Shown here: piece by piece, positions 51,370 to 61,076 of the stretch
Layout: each line of letters starts with the position of its first letter
Position numbering within the stretch: the first letter of the stretch is position 1
Assembly: GCF_030053415.1 (NCBI RefSeq)
Contig: NZ_JASGBJ010000001.1
Span: 186,001 to 250,000 of the forward strand
Origin: Marinobacter sp. CHS3-4
Lineage (GTDB): Bacteria > Pseudomonadota > Gammaproteobacteria > Pseudomonadales > Oleiphilaceae
DNA: 64,000 bases
Reading direction: 5' to 3'
The notes under the pieces: model-generated
What the model was told of the DNA's origin: nothing
What the model saw: the letters and a program-made list of their open reading frames with translations, nothing else
Databases searched by the model: none
Made by a program: the position numbers and the translations under genes

Positions 51370-51792
51370 ATGGCTATGACCGTACACTGTGACGTCGTAA
51401 GTGCCGAAGAAAAAATCTACTCCGGGCTGGTTGAGACACTGACCGCAACCGGTACCGAGGGTGAGATGGGTATCCAGTATGGGCACGCGCCCCTGCTGAC
51501 TGCTTTGAAGCCGGGCGCTGTCAGAATCGTCAAGCAGGACGGGAAAGAGGAAGTGCTGTACGTTTCCGGGGGTTACCTGGAAGTGCAGCCCAACCTGATT
51601 ACCCTGATGGCTGACACCGCGATCCGTGCCAAGGATGTGGACGAAGCAGCGGCGCTGGAAGCCCAGAAAGAAGCCGAAAAGGCACTGGCAAATAAAACAG
51701 GCGAATTTGAATACTCGCGTGCTGCCGCAGAGCTTGCAGAAGCCGCTGCTCAGCTGCGTACGATTCAGAAACTGCGCAACAAGGTTGGTTAA
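51370..51792 (+). CDS. atpC: ATP synthase F1 subunit epsilon
   Basis: 140-residue inhibitory and coupling subunit: a beta-sandwich (~1-85, with [21 protein letters not shown] key GHAPL), then the two-helix C-terminal domain rich in Ala/Glu. Last gene of the operon, followed by a large hairpin terminator. Confidence 0.97.
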   Translation: MAMTVHCDVVSAEEKIYSGLVETLTATGTEGEMGIQYGHAPLLTALKPGAVRIVKQDGKEEVLYVSGGYLEVQPNLITLMADTAIRAKDVDEAAALEAQKEAEKALANKTGEFEYSRAAAELAEAAAQLRTIQKLRNKVG

Positions 51793-51826
51793 CCCCGTTA
51801 GCCACCGGTTCGCCGCCTGAACGAAG

Positions 51827-51896
51827 AAGCCGCATCCTGAACGGATGATGCGTAGGACAATGGTCCTCGCATTGTTGTGAGGGACGCGGCTTTTTT
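51827..51896 (+). terminator. terminator of the atp operon, long branched hairpin
   Basis: The outer stem AAGCCGC (51827-51833) pairs with GCGGCTT (51886-51892) and is followed by T6. The 52-nt interior contains a further AGGAC-AATG-GTCCT stem (51853-51866), giving a branched fold. Confidence 0.8.
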
Positions 51897-51932
51897 ATTG
51901 ATACTTGAATGATTCCGTCGGAGCGAGACGCT

Positions 51933-53300
51933 ATGAACCCGCTGCACGTTGTAATTCTGGCCGCCGGTCAGGGTTCCCGCATGAAGTCCTCCCTGCCCAA
52001 AGTATTACATCGGATCGCCGGCAAACCCATGCTGCACCATGTGATTGATACGGCACGGAAGTTGGGCGCCGAACGGATACACGGCGTGATTGGTCACGGT
52101 GCCGATCAGGTTCGTGCAATCACCCAGGCGGACGATTTGCAGTGGGCCATGCAGGAGGAACAGCTCGGTACCGGTCACGCCGTGGCACAGGCCTTACCCA
52201 ACCTGCCAGACGAAGCGCGTGTGCTGATTCTGTACGGTGATGTTCCCCTGACTCGGCGGGAAACCCTTGAGGACCTGGTGTCAAAAGTCAGTGACGCGTC
52301 GATCGGCTTGTTGACCGTGACGCTGGATGACCCAAATGGCTATGGCCGGATTCTGAGAAACGAACAGGACAAAGTGACCGCGATAGTTGAGCAGAAAGAC
52401 GCGTCGGAAGCACAGAAAGCGATCAATGAAGTGAACACCGGTATTCTTGCCGTCTCCGCGAGACACCTGAAATCCTGGTTACCCCAGCTTTCCAACGCCA
52501 ATGCTCAGGGTGAATACTATCTGACCGACGTAATCGCAATGGCGGCCAACGAAGGCGTGAGTGTCGACGTTGCCCAACCAGCGAACGAATTCGAAGTGCA
52601 GGGGGTTAACAACCGCGTTCAGCTTGCAGAACTGGAGCGTTGGTATCAAGGCCAGCAGGCCATTCGGTTGATGACCGAGGGCGCCACGCTTGCAGATCCG
52701 GCACGCATTGACGTTCGTGGTGATCTCTCCATCGGACAGGATGTGTTGATCGACATCAATGTTGTGTTCGAGGGCACTGTTACCGTGGATTCCGAGGTCA
52801 GTATCGGCCCGAACTGTGTTTTGAAAGACTGCCATATCGGAGCAGGAACTCGTATTGAAGCCAATTCGGTCATTGAGGGCGCGACGGTGGGGAAGAAAGC
52901 CCAAGTCGGCCCATTTGCCCGTTTGCGACCCGGTACCCAACTATCGGACAGCACCAAGGTAGGCAATTTCGTGGAAACCAAGAAAGCTCTGGTTGGCGAG
53001 GGCAGCAAAATCAATCACTTGAGCTATGTGGGCGATGCGGTTCTGGGCAAAAAGGTGAATGTGGGTGCAGGAACCATCACCTGCAATTATGATGGGGTGA
53101 ACAAGCATCAGACGCGAATCGGCGATGGGGTTTTTGTCGGCTCCAACACGTCACTGGTCGCCCCCGTGTCGCTGGAAGCAAACGTGACCATCGGCGCTGG
53201 CTCAACCATCACCCGCGACGTGTCCGAAGACGAACTGGCCGTGGCGCGGGGTCGCCAGCGCAACATTGCCAACTGGGCAAGGCCAACCCGGAAAGAATGA
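51933..53300 (+). CDS. glmU: bifunctional UDP-GlcNAc pyrophosphorylase / glucosamine-1-phosphate acetyltransferase
   Basis: 455 residues (E. coli 456). The N-terminal uridylyltransferase has [21 protein letters not shown]. The C-terminal left-handed beta-helix hexapeptide repeats carry the acetyltransferase, including [12 protein letters not shown]. The enzyme makes UDP-GlcNAc for peptidoglycan and LPS. ATG 51933 follows GGAG; the in-frame ATG at 51909 adds eight non-conserved residues. Confidence 0.98.
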   Translation: MNPLHVVILAAGQGSRMKSSLPKVLHRIAGKPMLHHVIDTARKLGAERIHGVIGHGADQVRAITQADDLQWAMQEEQLGTGHAVAQALPNLPDEARVLILYGDVPLTRRETLEDLVSKVSDASIGLLTVTLDDPNGYGRILRNEQDKVTAIVEQKDASEAQKAINEVNTGILAVSARHLKSWLPQLSNANAQGEYYLTDVIAMAANEGVSVDVAQPANEFEVQGVNNRVQLAELERWYQGQQAIRLMTEGATLADPARIDVRGDLSIGQDVLIDINVVFEGTVTVDSEVSIGPNCVLKDCHIGAGTRIEANSVIEGATVGKKAQVGPFARLRPGTQLSDSTKVGNFVETKKALVGEGSKINHLSYVGDAVLGKKVNVGAGTITCNYDGVNKHQTRIGDGVFVGSNTSLVAPVSLEANVTIGAGSTITRDVSEDELAVARGRQRNIANWARPTRKE

Positions 53301-53343
53301 TCAGGCGGCTCAAAGGCCGGACAAACCATTACAGGTGTGTGTT

Positions 53344-55182
53344 ATGTGTGGAATCGTAGGTGCAGTATCGGAAAGGGACGTTCAGGGCATTTTGCTGGAG
53401 GGCCTGAGAAGGCTCGAGTACCGCGGCTACGATTCTGCTGGTATGGCGGTGATTGACGAAAAACAAACCGTAAACCGCGCCAGGGAATTGGGCAAGGTGG
53501 CTGCACTGGGTGATGCGATAGCGTCCACGCCGGTGCCCGGTCACACTGGTATTGCTCACACTCGTTGGGCGACCCATGGAGAGCCCTCGCAGATCAACGC
53601 TCACCCGCATATGTCTGGTGACCGGCTTGCCATTGTTCACAACGGTATTATTGAAAACTATCAAGAGCTTCGTGAGGCGCTGAAGGCAGATGGTTTTGAG
53701 TTCACGTCCCAAACGGATACCGAAGTCGTCGCCCACCTGATTGAACAACAATACCGACAGGCAGATATCAGTACCCTTTACGACGCTGTTAAGGCGGCCA
53801 TCAAGCACCTGCGAGGCGCCTATGCACTTGCGGTAGTGCATGCCGATGAGCCCGACCACCTGGTGGTGTGTCGCGAAGGCAGCCCACTGGTCATCGGTGT
53901 CGGCATAGGCGAGAACTTCATTGCCTCTGATCAGCTGGCGTTGCTGCCAGTGACCGACCGTTTCATGTTCCTGGATGAAGGCGACATTGCGGACATCAGC
54001 AAGGATAAAACAGAGATTCGCGACCGCGATGGCAATCTTGTCGACCGTCCGATCACCCGCTTCGAGCACAGCACCGACGCCGCTGACAAGGGCGAGTACC
54101 GCCACTTTATGCTCAAGGAAATCTATGAGCAGCCAAAGGTCATCAAGGCAACCACAGAAGGCCGGGTGACCAAAACCCGGGTACTTGAACAGGCACTGGG
54201 CACCCAGGCGGGCGATTTACTGCAAGATGTACGTCATGTGCAGATCATTGCCTGCGGCACCAGCTATCACGCTGGCATGGTCGCCCGCTACTGGATTGAA
54301 GATCTGGCCGGTGTGCCCTGTTCCGTGGAGGTGGCTTCCGAATTCCGCTATCGCAAGCACGTGATCCAGCCGGATACCCTGTTCCTGTGTATTTCCCAAT
54401 CCGGCGAGACCGCAGACACACTGGCAGCACTGCGACAGGCCAAAAAGGCGGGCTTCCGCGCGGCGATGGCCATCTGTAACGTGCCCGGCAGCTCACTGGT
54501 CCGTGAATCCGACCTGGTGATCATGACCCAGGCAGGCCCGGAAATCGGCGTGGCGTCCACCAAGGCGTTTACTACCCAATTAACCGCCCTGCTGATTTTC
54601 ACCCTCGCGCTGGCACGCAAGAACGGCCTCGATGAAAAAACTGAAACTGACATCGTTGAAGCCATTCACCTACTGCCCGGCCAGGTTGATCACATGCTGG
54701 CGCTTGACGACCGCATTGCCGAAATGTCCCAGTCCTTCATGGACAAGAACCACAGCCTGTTCCTGGGTCGCGGCGCCATGTTCCCGGTGGCTCTGGAAGG
54801 CGCATTGAAACTGAAGGAGATCTCCTACATTCATGCCGAAGCCTATCCCGCTGGCGAACTCAAGCACGGACCTCTGGCGCTGGTAGACAGCGAAATGCCG
54901 GTTGTGACCGTGGCGCCCAACAATGATTTGCTGGAAAAGCTGAAATCCAACCTGGAAGAAGTCCGCGCTCGCGGTGGCGAACTGTTCGTGTTTGCCGACA
55001 GGGCGGCAGCCGTTCGCAGCGAGGAAGGGCTCAATGTTCTGGAACTGGAGTCCGTCCACCCGATCACGGCACCGATTGTGTACACCGTTCCCTTGCAGCT
55101 GCTGTCCTACCATGTGGCCGTGCTGAAAGGCACCGACGTCGATCAACCACGGAACCTGGCAAAAAGCGTGACGGTCGAATAG
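53344..55182 (+). CDS. glmS: glutamine--fructose-6-phosphate aminotransferase
   Basis: 612 residues. The Cys2 N-terminal nucleophile in MCGIVGAV fixes the start at 53344. The glutaminase domain ([19 protein letters not shown]) is followed by two SIS isomerase domains ([19 protein letters not shown]) and ends KSVTVE. It makes glucosamine-6-P, the substrate route to GlmU. No glmS ribozyme is expected or seen in Gammaproteobacteria. Confidence 0.99.
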   Translation: MCGIVGAVSERDVQGILLEGLRRLEYRGYDSAGMAVIDEKQTVNRARELGKVAALGDAIASTPVPGHTGIAHTRWATHGEPSQINAHPHMSGDRLAIVHNGIIENYQELREALKADGFEFTSQTDTEVVAHLIEQQYRQADISTLYDAVKAAIKHLRGAYALAVVHADEPDHLVVCREGSPLVIGVGIGENFIASDQLALLPVTDRFMFLDEGDIADISKDKTEIRDRDGNLVDRPITRFEHSTDAADKGEYRHFMLKEIYEQPKVIKATTEGRVTKTRVLEQALGTQAGDLLQDVRHVQIIACGTSYHAGMVARYWIEDLAGVPCSVEVASEFRYRKHVIQPDTLFLCISQSGETADTLAALRQAKKAGFRAAMAICNVPGSSLVRESDLVIMTQAGPEIGVASTKAFTTQLTALLIFTLALARKNGLDEKTETDIVEAIHLLPGQVDHMLALDDRIAEMSQSFMDKNHSLFLGRGAMFPVALEGALKLKEISYIHAEAYPAGELKHGPLALVDSEMPVVTVAPNNDLLEKLKSNLEEVRARGGELFVFADRAAAVRSEEGLNVLELESVHPITAPIVYTVPLQLLSYHVAVLKGTDVDQPRNLAKSVTVE

Positions 55183-55191
55183 CCAACATTA

Positions 55192-55243
55192 CCGCTCCCC
55201 GTTAGCTGTCATGGACAATTGTCCATGCATTGACGGGGAGCCG
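55192..55243. terminator. nested palindromic hairpin after glmS
   Basis: The outer stem GCTCCCCGT (55194-55202) pairs with ACGGGGAGC (55233-55241). Inside lies an 18-bp perfect palindrome CATGGACAATTGTCCATG (55210-55227). No T-run follows, so it is probably an mRNA 3' stability or Rho-associated element rather than a standard terminator. Confidence 0.6.
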
Positions 55244-55382
55244 GTAAGTTTTGAGTCGGTAATTTCCGCAATGGATACTTCCTGAGGGAATAATCCGCAA
55301 AATTTGACGCTCTCCTCTGGTAACATTGTCGCGCCGTTGGCCGCAGTCTCCTCCGTAAACGATTATTTAAAGCGAAACAGTC

Positions 55383-56888
55383 ATGCCCTCCACTGTTACT
55401 GGTAGCTTTGCTGCCAACTTTCTCGGTAATGCCCCCGCTTGGTATAAACAGGTCATTGTTCTATTCCTGATTGCCAACCCATTGATTGTCTGGACACTTG
55501 GGCCAGGTGTTGCGGGTTGGGTGCTGGTGGGCGAGTTTATTTTCACCCTGGCGATGGCCCTCAAATGTTATCCGCTATTGCCCGGCGGTCTGTTGGCGAT
55601 CGAGGCCCTGCTGGTGGGTATGACGACTGCGGAAGCCGTTTACCATGAGGTTCTGGTCAACTTCCCGGTGATCCTGCTGCTGATGTTCATGGTGGCGGGC
55701 ATCTATTTCATGAAGGAACTGCTGCTGGTGACCTTTACCCAGATTCTGGTCGGGGTGAAGTCTAAATCGGCGTTGTCTCTTTTGTTCTGTATCGCCGCAG
55801 CGGTGCTGTCAGCGTTTCTTGATGCCCTGACCGTTACTGCCGTGATCATCAGCGTCGCGGTTGGCTTCTATTCGGTCTACCACAAAGTGGCCTCTGGCAA
55901 GGGGTACCACCACAAGGACCATAACGCGACCAGTGACGAGCAGGTGGTTGAACTACACCGTGAGGACCTGGACAGCTTCCGTGCGTTTTTGCGAAGTCTG
56001 CTTATGCACGGCGCCATTGGTACGGCATTAGGTGGCGTCGCGACGATGGTGGGCGAACCACAGAATCTGCTGATTGCCAAAACGGTTGGATGGGATTTTG
56101 CCGGGTTCTTCCTGCACATGGCGCCCGTCAGCCTGCCGGTTCTCGGCGCAGGCCTGTTGACCTGCTGGATGCTGGAAAAGCTGCGTTGGTTTGGCTACGG
56201 TGCGCGCCTGCCCAAACCGGTTCGGCAGGTTCTGGTGGAATTCGCTGACAACGAAAAAGCCCGTCGCACCAAGGCAGACCAGGCGGCACTGTGGGTTCAG
56301 GCAATTGCAGCTTTCATCCTGGTGCTGGGACTGGCCCTGCATCTTGCCGAAGTTGGTCTGATTGGCCTGTTGGTGATCATCCTGATCACTTCGTTTACCG
56401 GAGTGACGGACGAGCATCAGATAGGCAAAGCCTTCCAGGAATCTCTGCCATTTACGTCCCTGCTGGTGGTGTTTTTCGCCATTGTCGCGGTGATTCACGA
56501 ACAGCATCTTTTCAAGCCCATCATAGATTTCGTGCTTAGCCTGCCTCAGGAGCAGCAACCGGGCATGTTTTTCATCGCCAATGGCTTGCTGTCGATGATC
56601 AGCGATAACGTCTTTGTAGCAACGGTGTATATCAGTGAGATCAAGCAGGCGCTGGATGCCGGCAACATCAGCTACGACCATTTCCAGGAGCTGGCGGTGG
56701 CGATCAACACGGGCACTAACCTGCCCAGCGTGGCTACACCGAACGGTCAGGCTGCCTTTCTGTTCCTGTTGACCTCTGCGATTGCGCCTCTGGTTCGGCT
56801 GTCTTATGGGCGCATGGTGGTTATGGCGTTGCCTTACACAGTAGTGATGGGCTCCGTAGGTCTGTTCTGCGTGGTCAACCTCGCCTAA
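55383..56888 (+). CDS. nhaB: Na+/H+ antiporter NhaB
   Basis: 501-residue inner-membrane antiporter that expels Na+ in exchange for H+. About twelve hydrophobic segments are visible. [13 protein letters not shown] near the N terminus, [30 protein letters not shown] (key: [10 protein letters not shown]), [17 protein letters not shown] and [21 protein letters not shown] (key: [15 protein letters not shown]) are NhaB hallmarks. An nhaR-like regulator lies 1.8 kb downstream, a plausible controller. Confidence 0.96.
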   Translation: MPSTVTGSFAANFLGNAPAWYKQVIVLFLIANPLIVWTLGPGVAGWVLVGEFIFTLAMALKCYPLLPGGLLAIEALLVGMTTAEAVYHEVLVNFPVILLLMFMVAGIYFMKELLLVTFTQILVGVKSKSALSLLFCIAAAVLSAFLDALTVTAVIISVAVGFYSVYHKVASGKGYHHKDHNATSDEQVVELHREDLDSFRAFLRSLLMHGAIGTALGGVATMVGEPQNLLIAKTVGWDFAGFFLHMAPVSLPVLGAGLLTCWMLEKLRWFGYGARLPKPVRQVLVEFADNEKARRTKADQAALWVQAIAAFILVLGLALHLAEVGLIGLLVIILITSFTGVTDEHQIGKAFQESLPFTSLLVVFFAIVAVIHEQHLFKPIIDFVLSLPQEQQPGMFFIANGLLSMISDNVFVATVYISEIKQALDAGNISYDHFQELAVAINTGTNLPSVATPNGQAAFLFLLTSAIAPLVRLSYGRMVVMALPYTVVMGSVGLFCVVNLA

Positions 56889-56959
56889 GCTCTTCTGATC
56901 GTGCATTTCCCGGGCTCTCTGATACGATTTAAAGAGATATCTCAGTACGGTTTTCTGCC

Positions 56960-57697
56960 ATGATCAGGCTGGCACTTTTATCCATCGCGCTTGGTTATTT
57001 TTGCTCGGGCGTTCTCGCTGCAGAGCCGGCGGACGCGGATCGCCCGGTTTTAAGGACGGGTTTTGTCGAATTCCCGCCCTTCAAGTATGCCGATGAACAG
57101 GGTGAGGCATCCGGGCCCTGGGTCGAGATGACCGAAAAAGTTGCAGAGCAGGCTGGCTATCGCCTGGATTGGGTTCACCTGCCCATTGCCAGGGTCTACC
57201 TGTATCTGAAAACGGGCCAGATCGATCTCTGGCCGGGAGTGGCAGGCTTACCGATGCTGGCGAATCATGTGGTCGAGAGCCAGAGCACACCCATGCGGGT
57301 GGTATTGTATGCCTACCATGAAAGCACCGATCCGGCGCCGGATGACCTCGAGTTTCTGGAAGGTAAACGTCTGATACTCATTAAGGGATTTTCTTACCTC
57401 GGTGTGCTGGAAAGCCTAAACCTGGCGGACAAGGACCTGTCTCGGGCGCCGGATCATGAAACGGCTTTGAGGATGCTGGAGTTGGATCGGGGCCAATATC
57501 TGCTGGACTACGATGCGCCAGTTGAGGCCGAGCTCCACAAGTTTCCGGACATGGATGTAAAGGGCACGCCCATATTCAGTGCTCGCGGAGCATTGGTGGT
57601 CTCAAAGAAATACCCTGATGCCAGGGAGCTGTCAGAGAAACTCGATGCCGCCTACCACAGTCTGGCCGAGGACGGAGTTCTGGAGCCCTTATTTTAG
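56960..57697 (+). CDS. periplasmic solute-binding protein, family 3-like (orphan)
   Basis: 245 residues with a clear signal peptide (ALLSIALGYFCSGVLA, cut after AxA). The mature part starts RTGFVEFPPFKYADEQGEASGPWVEM, whose key pattern F-x-PF-x-Y-x-(D/N) is typical of SBP_bac_3 proteins. No ABC permease or ATPase is nearby. It may be a sensor or scavenger protein; the ligand is unknown. Its last 9 bases overlap the convergent DUF3047 gene. Confidence 0.8.
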   Translation: MIRLALLSIALGYFCSGVLAAEPADADRPVLRTGFVEFPPFKYADEQGEASGPWVEMTEKVAEQAGYRLDWVHLPIARVYLYLKTGQIDLWPGVAGLPMLANHVVESQSTPMRVVLYAYHESTDPAPDDLEFLEGKRLILIKGFSYLGVLESLNLADKDLSRAPDHETALRMLELDRGQYLLDYDAPVEAELHKFPDMDVKGTPIFSARGALVVSKKYPDARELSEKLDAAYHSLAEDGVLEPLF

Positions 57698-58462
57698 CTC
57701 GACATCTCCGTACCAAGCTGTGGCCGCTTCCCCTGTATTGTCAGAGTCCGACATGATGGCGACGCCGACGATCCGAGGAGGTTCGCTTCCAAACGCCTGC
57801 CGATAATCCGCAACAATGTCTCGCTCTTCGGTGACCCACTGACCCACTCGGGATTGGCCGGATTCAACCGCAATCATCTGAGTGGTATCCGTGTAGGCGT
57901 TTGCCATAACCGTTCCCTTAGCTAGCTGGTTCGCCCAGATATAATTCAACGCGTTACCCGGTAACTCCTCGCCAAAGACCAGTGCCGCTGCCTTGCGCTT
58001 GGCGCGTTCGAAAAAGCTGGCGTTGTTCGGCTCGAATTCGAATGCGACGTAGATGCGCGCCGGGTAGTCGTCACCGTCCTTGGAACGGGCATTGCCTTCT
58101 TGGTACACCGAAGACACCTTCCATCGCCAGCGCAACACCAGTGAGTCACCGGGTTCAATCTGTACTCTGGCGATCAGGCCGGAGGCGCTGTTATCGGTCC
58201 ACGCTTTCACCACCTGTTGGCCGCTATCCTGAACCAGCTGGTATCGGGTCATGCGGTCAATATTGGGGAACTTGAGTACTTCCCAATCCGGCGCCAGCGA
58301 CTGCAGCGTCGAAAACGGGGCCAGGAAGAGCTCGTCCGAGGTGAGCGCCGGGGTTGGGTGCAGGAACAGCAACAGGATGACCGCCAAGCGCGGAATTCCA
58401 CGTTGAAACCGTCGATGTTGGTGGTTACCAGTCACGTTGGGCTCCTGTAATTCCGCGACCAT
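57689..58462 (-). CDS. DUF3047-family secreted protein
   Basis: 257 residues; the signal peptide (LAVILLLFLHPTPALT) is preceded by a long basic N-terminus. The body matches DUF3047: VLRWRWKVS, DGDDYPARIYVAFEF, NYIWAN and the C-terminal GVAIMSDSDNTGEAATAWYGD. The fold is thought to be a beta-sandwich and the function is unknown. It sits between the solute-binding protein and nhaR on the opposite strand. Confidence 0.82.
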   Translation of the reverse strand: MVAELQEPNVTGNHQHRRFQRGIPRLAVILLLFLHPTPALTSDELFLAPFSTLQSLAPDWEVLKFPNIDRMTRYQLVQDSGQQVVKAWTDNSASGLIARVQIEPGDSLVLRWRWKVSSVYQEGNARSKDGDDYPARIYVAFEFEPNNASFFERAKRKAAALVFGEELPGNALNYIWANQLAKGTVMANAYTDTTQMIAVESGQSRVGQWVTEERDIVADYRQAFGSEPPRIVGVAIMSDSDNTGEAATAWYGDVELK

Positions 58463-58581
58463 GTGTTTACCTTAGCAGTCGGTTTGAAATATTTTTTGGA
58501 ATAAATCTGTTGCGCAGCTGTTTTCCGGACGAAGGCCACGCCGTATAGGTAATCGCTGGCCAAGGAAAACGAAGGTTTGGA

Positions 58582-58587
58582 TATAAT
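58582..58587 (+). promoter_or_regulatory. -10 box of nhaR
   Basis: Perfect TATAAT 64 bases before the nhaR ATG. No good -35 is seen at 16-18 bases, suggesting an activator-dependent or weak promoter. Confidence 0.45.
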
Positions 58588-58650
58588 GCGCAGTTACCGG
58601 TGGGTCCGGATCTGGAGCAAGTATTACTTGAGCAACAATGGAGTGAGTGA

Positions 58651-59583
58651 ATGAGCCTTTCCGCGGGCGTGCAGGACCTGAATCTTCGACATCTTCATTA
58701 TTTCTGGGTCATCGCGCGCGAAGGCTCTATCGCCCGTGCTGCCGAGTATCTGGAGTTGACGCCCCAAACCCTCAGCGGTCAGCTTGCGACGTTTGAAGCC
58801 TCTGTGGGTGGCGCGCTGTTTCGTCGGGCAAATCGCTCCCTGCAGTTGACGGACTTTGGCAAAACCGTACTGAGTTACGCCGATGAGATGTTTCAGACGG
58901 CCCAGGCCCTGTCTGATGTCATCCGTCAGCCGCCGGAAAACCGCCCACTCAGCCTTGCCATCGGCATCGCGGCGTCCATTCACAAGTTGATTGCCTATCA
59001 TCTTACCGAGCCCGTGTTGAATCTCAAACGGGAAGTCCGCTTGAGCTGTTTCACCGGCGATCCGTATCTGCTGCTCAAGCGCCTGGCGCAGCGTGAAATC
59101 GATGTGGTATTGACTGACCGACAGCCGGGTTCGGCGGAAGCGGATCGATTCCGCAGTTACCGCCTGGCGTCTTCGTCCATGTCGTTGTTTGCCACCCCGA
59201 AGCTGGCGAAGATACTGAAATCGGATTTCCCCCGCAGCCTCGACGGTCAGCCCTTTCTGGCTACGTCTTTGCGTGCACCTTACGTCACCTCATTGATGAA
59301 CTGGTTTGTCAGTCAGAATATCCGCGTGAAAGTGGTGGCCGAGGTGGACGACAGTGCGCTGATCAAAGTCTTCGGTCGTCAGGGGATGGGTTACTTTGCC
59401 GCTCCGACGGCCATCAGTGAAGAGGTATGCAGGCAATATCAGGTTGAGCACATCGCCCGTATTTCTGAGGTTCAAGACACCTTGTACGCAGTGACGCGGT
59501 CAGGACGGGGCCATAATGCGGCGATCGCTGAGCTGATCAAGGAACGACCCGAACTGGGTGGAAAGCTCGAAAAAACCGAATAA
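58651..59583 (+). CDS. nhaR: LysR-type regulator, NhaR-like
   Basis: 310 residues. An N-terminal winged helix-turn-helix lies at ~13-72 (HLHYFWVIAREGSIARAAEYL; key: LHYFW then LTPQTLSGQ), followed by the effector domain. The opening NLRHLHYFW and the C-terminal pattern DDSALIKVFGRQGMGYFAAP closely follow E. coli NhaR, which senses Na+ and activates antiporter genes. GGAG precedes the ATG. Proximity to nhaB fits. Confidence 0.87.
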   Translation: MSLSAGVQDLNLRHLHYFWVIAREGSIARAAEYLELTPQTLSGQLATFEASVGGALFRRANRSLQLTDFGKTVLSYADEMFQTAQALSDVIRQPPENRPLSLAIGIAASIHKLIAYHLTEPVLNLKREVRLSCFTGDPYLLLKRLAQREIDVVLTDRQPGSAEADRFRSYRLASSSMSLFATPKLAKILKSDFPRSLDGQPFLATSLRAPYVTSLMNWFVSQNIRVKVVAEVDDSALIKVFGRQGMGYFAAPTAISEEVCRQYQVEHIARISEVQDTLYAVTRSGRGHNAAIAELIKERPELGGKLEKTE

Positions 59584-59662
59584 ATATTCATAAAAAACTC
59601 GATTCTTTCATTGCTTCCGATCCCTGATACTGAGCCTGTGCTCGTCAACAGGAGAACGGATC

Positions 59663-60028
59663 ATGAAAACCATTCACAAGTTCAGACTGGAAAGCGGTAA
59701 AGCCCTGAACACCCTTAAACTGAAGTCCGGTTATCGCGTGGTGCGTTGCGAATATCTGGTGTCTGAAAAAGCCGTATTTCTCTGGGTTGAGCAGTCCCTG
59801 AAAGTGGATCTTCCGGAGGTTGAGCGTCAGTTTCTGGTGGCGTTTTCCGGGGAGCCGGTACCATCGGACTATGACTATGTGGACACCGCCCTGGATCCAT
59901 TTGGCCCCGAGGCCTACCACGTCTACCAGGTGAGTCATCAGTCGGAGAAGAAAGACCTGGGGTCTTTCGAATCTCGCCGCTCTGACCTGATCTCTGCACC
60001 ACCGTTTCAAAGGGTGGGCGCTGCCTGA
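59663..60028 (+). CDS. small protein of unknown function (possibly DUF7352-like)
   Basis: 121 residues with no signal peptide or membrane span. It begins MKTIHKFRL and has YLVSEKAVFLWVEQ, a pattern like the small MKTIWKYEL...LW proteins classed as DUF7352; that name is from memory. Asp/Pro-rich middle and a basic end follow. GGAG lies before the ATG. A strong terminator follows at 60048. Role is unknown. Confidence 0.6.
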   Translation: MKTIHKFRLESGKALNTLKLKSGYRVVRCEYLVSEKAVFLWVEQSLKVDLPEVERQFLVAFSGEPVPSDYDYVDTALDPFGPEAYHVYQVSHQSEKKDLGSFESRRSDLISAPPFQRVGAA

Positions 60029-60047
60029 TCTTTTTTGGTTTACCATT

Positions 60048-60072
60048 GGGCCCTGAAAGGGCCCTTTTTTTT
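60048..60072 (+). terminator. intrinsic terminator immediately upstream of the SbtA-like gene
   Basis: GGGCCC-TGAAA-GGGCCC (60048-60064) is followed by eight T. GGAG, the ribosome site of the next gene, begins directly after the T-run at 60073. Confidence 0.92.
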
Positions 60073-60083
60073 GGAGTAAAAAA

Positions 60084-61037
60084 ATGCCCGACATCATTGT
60101 GATGTTCTTTTTGCTGGGAGTGGTGGCGGGCAGCCTGAAGTCTGACCTGGCCATTCCGAAAGCCGCTTACGACATCCTCAGTCTGATGCTGATGCTAACC
60201 ATCGGCCTGAAAGGCGGTATGGCTCTGCATGGCAACCTGCATTGGGGGCTGGTTGTCGAAATTCTGGCGGTCACGTCATTGGGTATTCTGATTCCGCTGG
60301 CGTTGTTTCCGGTGCTGCGCTATGTGGTGCGGCTGAAGCTGGCGGATGCGGCCAGTTTTGCAGCCCACTATGGCTCGGTCAGCGCTGGTACCTTTGCGGT
60401 TGCATTGGCCTGGGTCGAAGCGCGGGGGTTGGCCACCGGTGGCCAGGTCACGCTTTACCTGGTGCTTCTTGAGCTGCCCGCCATTCTGACCGGCCTGTGG
60501 CTGTACCGGCGCCTGGGTAATCGATCGGGTGTTGAACAACGGTCCGGCCCCGCCCTGTGGCAGGAGACACTGACCAACCGAAGCGTGGTGTTGCTGGTGG
60601 GTGGTCTGGTAATCGGTATTCTCTATGGTCCCGATCAGGGCGAAGGCGTGACCGCTCCGCTGACCGGTGCATTTTCCCTGGTATTGGCGCTGTTTCTGCT
60701 CGAAATGGGGCTGGTGGCAGCCGATACCCTGCAGAAATTGCGCTGGCAGCAGTGGCGGGTGATTGCGTTCGCATTGCTGATGCCGCCGATCCTGGCAGTG
60801 CCAGGGTTGCTGACCGGGCTCTGGCTTGGATTGGCTCCCGGCACTGTGGTGATATTGGGTACCCTGACCGCGAGTGCCTCCTATATTGCGGCCCCCGTTG
60901 CCATTCGCCATTCGGTGCCGGAGGCGGATGTCGGGCTGACGATGCTGGCATCGCTGGGTGTGACCTTTCCGTTTAACGTGTTGGTGGGGATCGGACTGTA
61001 CAGCTGGTTGGCTGAAAACCTGAATAACCTGAGCTAA
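60084..61037 (+). CDS. SbtA-like sodium-dependent bicarbonate permease
   Basis: 317 residues with about ten membrane segments. AAHYGSVSAGTFAVAL at ~92 and ASASYIAAPVAIRHSVPEADVGLTMLASLGVTFPFN (key: ASYIAAPVAIR then SLGVTFPFN) at ~265 are strong SbtA-family marks. SbtA imports HCO3- with Na+. No carboxysome genes are here, so the purpose may be supply of HCO3- to carboxylases or pH control. The ATG is preceded by GGAG that abuts the upstream terminator. Confidence 0.87.
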   Translation: MPDIIVMFFLLGVVAGSLKSDLAIPKAAYDILSLMLMLTIGLKGGMALHGNLHWGLVVEILAVTSLGILIPLALFPVLRYVVRLKLADAASFAAHYGSVSAGTFAVALAWVEARGLATGGQVTLYLVLLELPAILTGLWLYRRLGNRSGVEQRSGPALWQETLTNRSVVLLVGGLVIGILYGPDQGEGVTAPLTGAFSLVLALFLLEMGLVAADTLQKLRWQQWRVIAFALLMPPILAVPGLLTGLWLGLAPGTVVILGTLTASASYIAAPVAIRHSVPEADVGLTMLASLGVTFPFNVLVGIGLYSWLAENLNNLS

Positions 61038-61076
61038 GCTAGTGGAACAAAAACTCTAAATAATTTGAGACAGTTC

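Noticed and set aside
53301..53343. glmS ribozyme
   Set aside because: The gap is too short and the ribozyme is a Gram-positive feature; no matching core is visible.
55304..55326. TTGACG as -35 of nhaB
   Set aside because: The only TATAAT-like hexamer nearby (TAACAT at 55321) is 11 bases away, far from a workable spacer.
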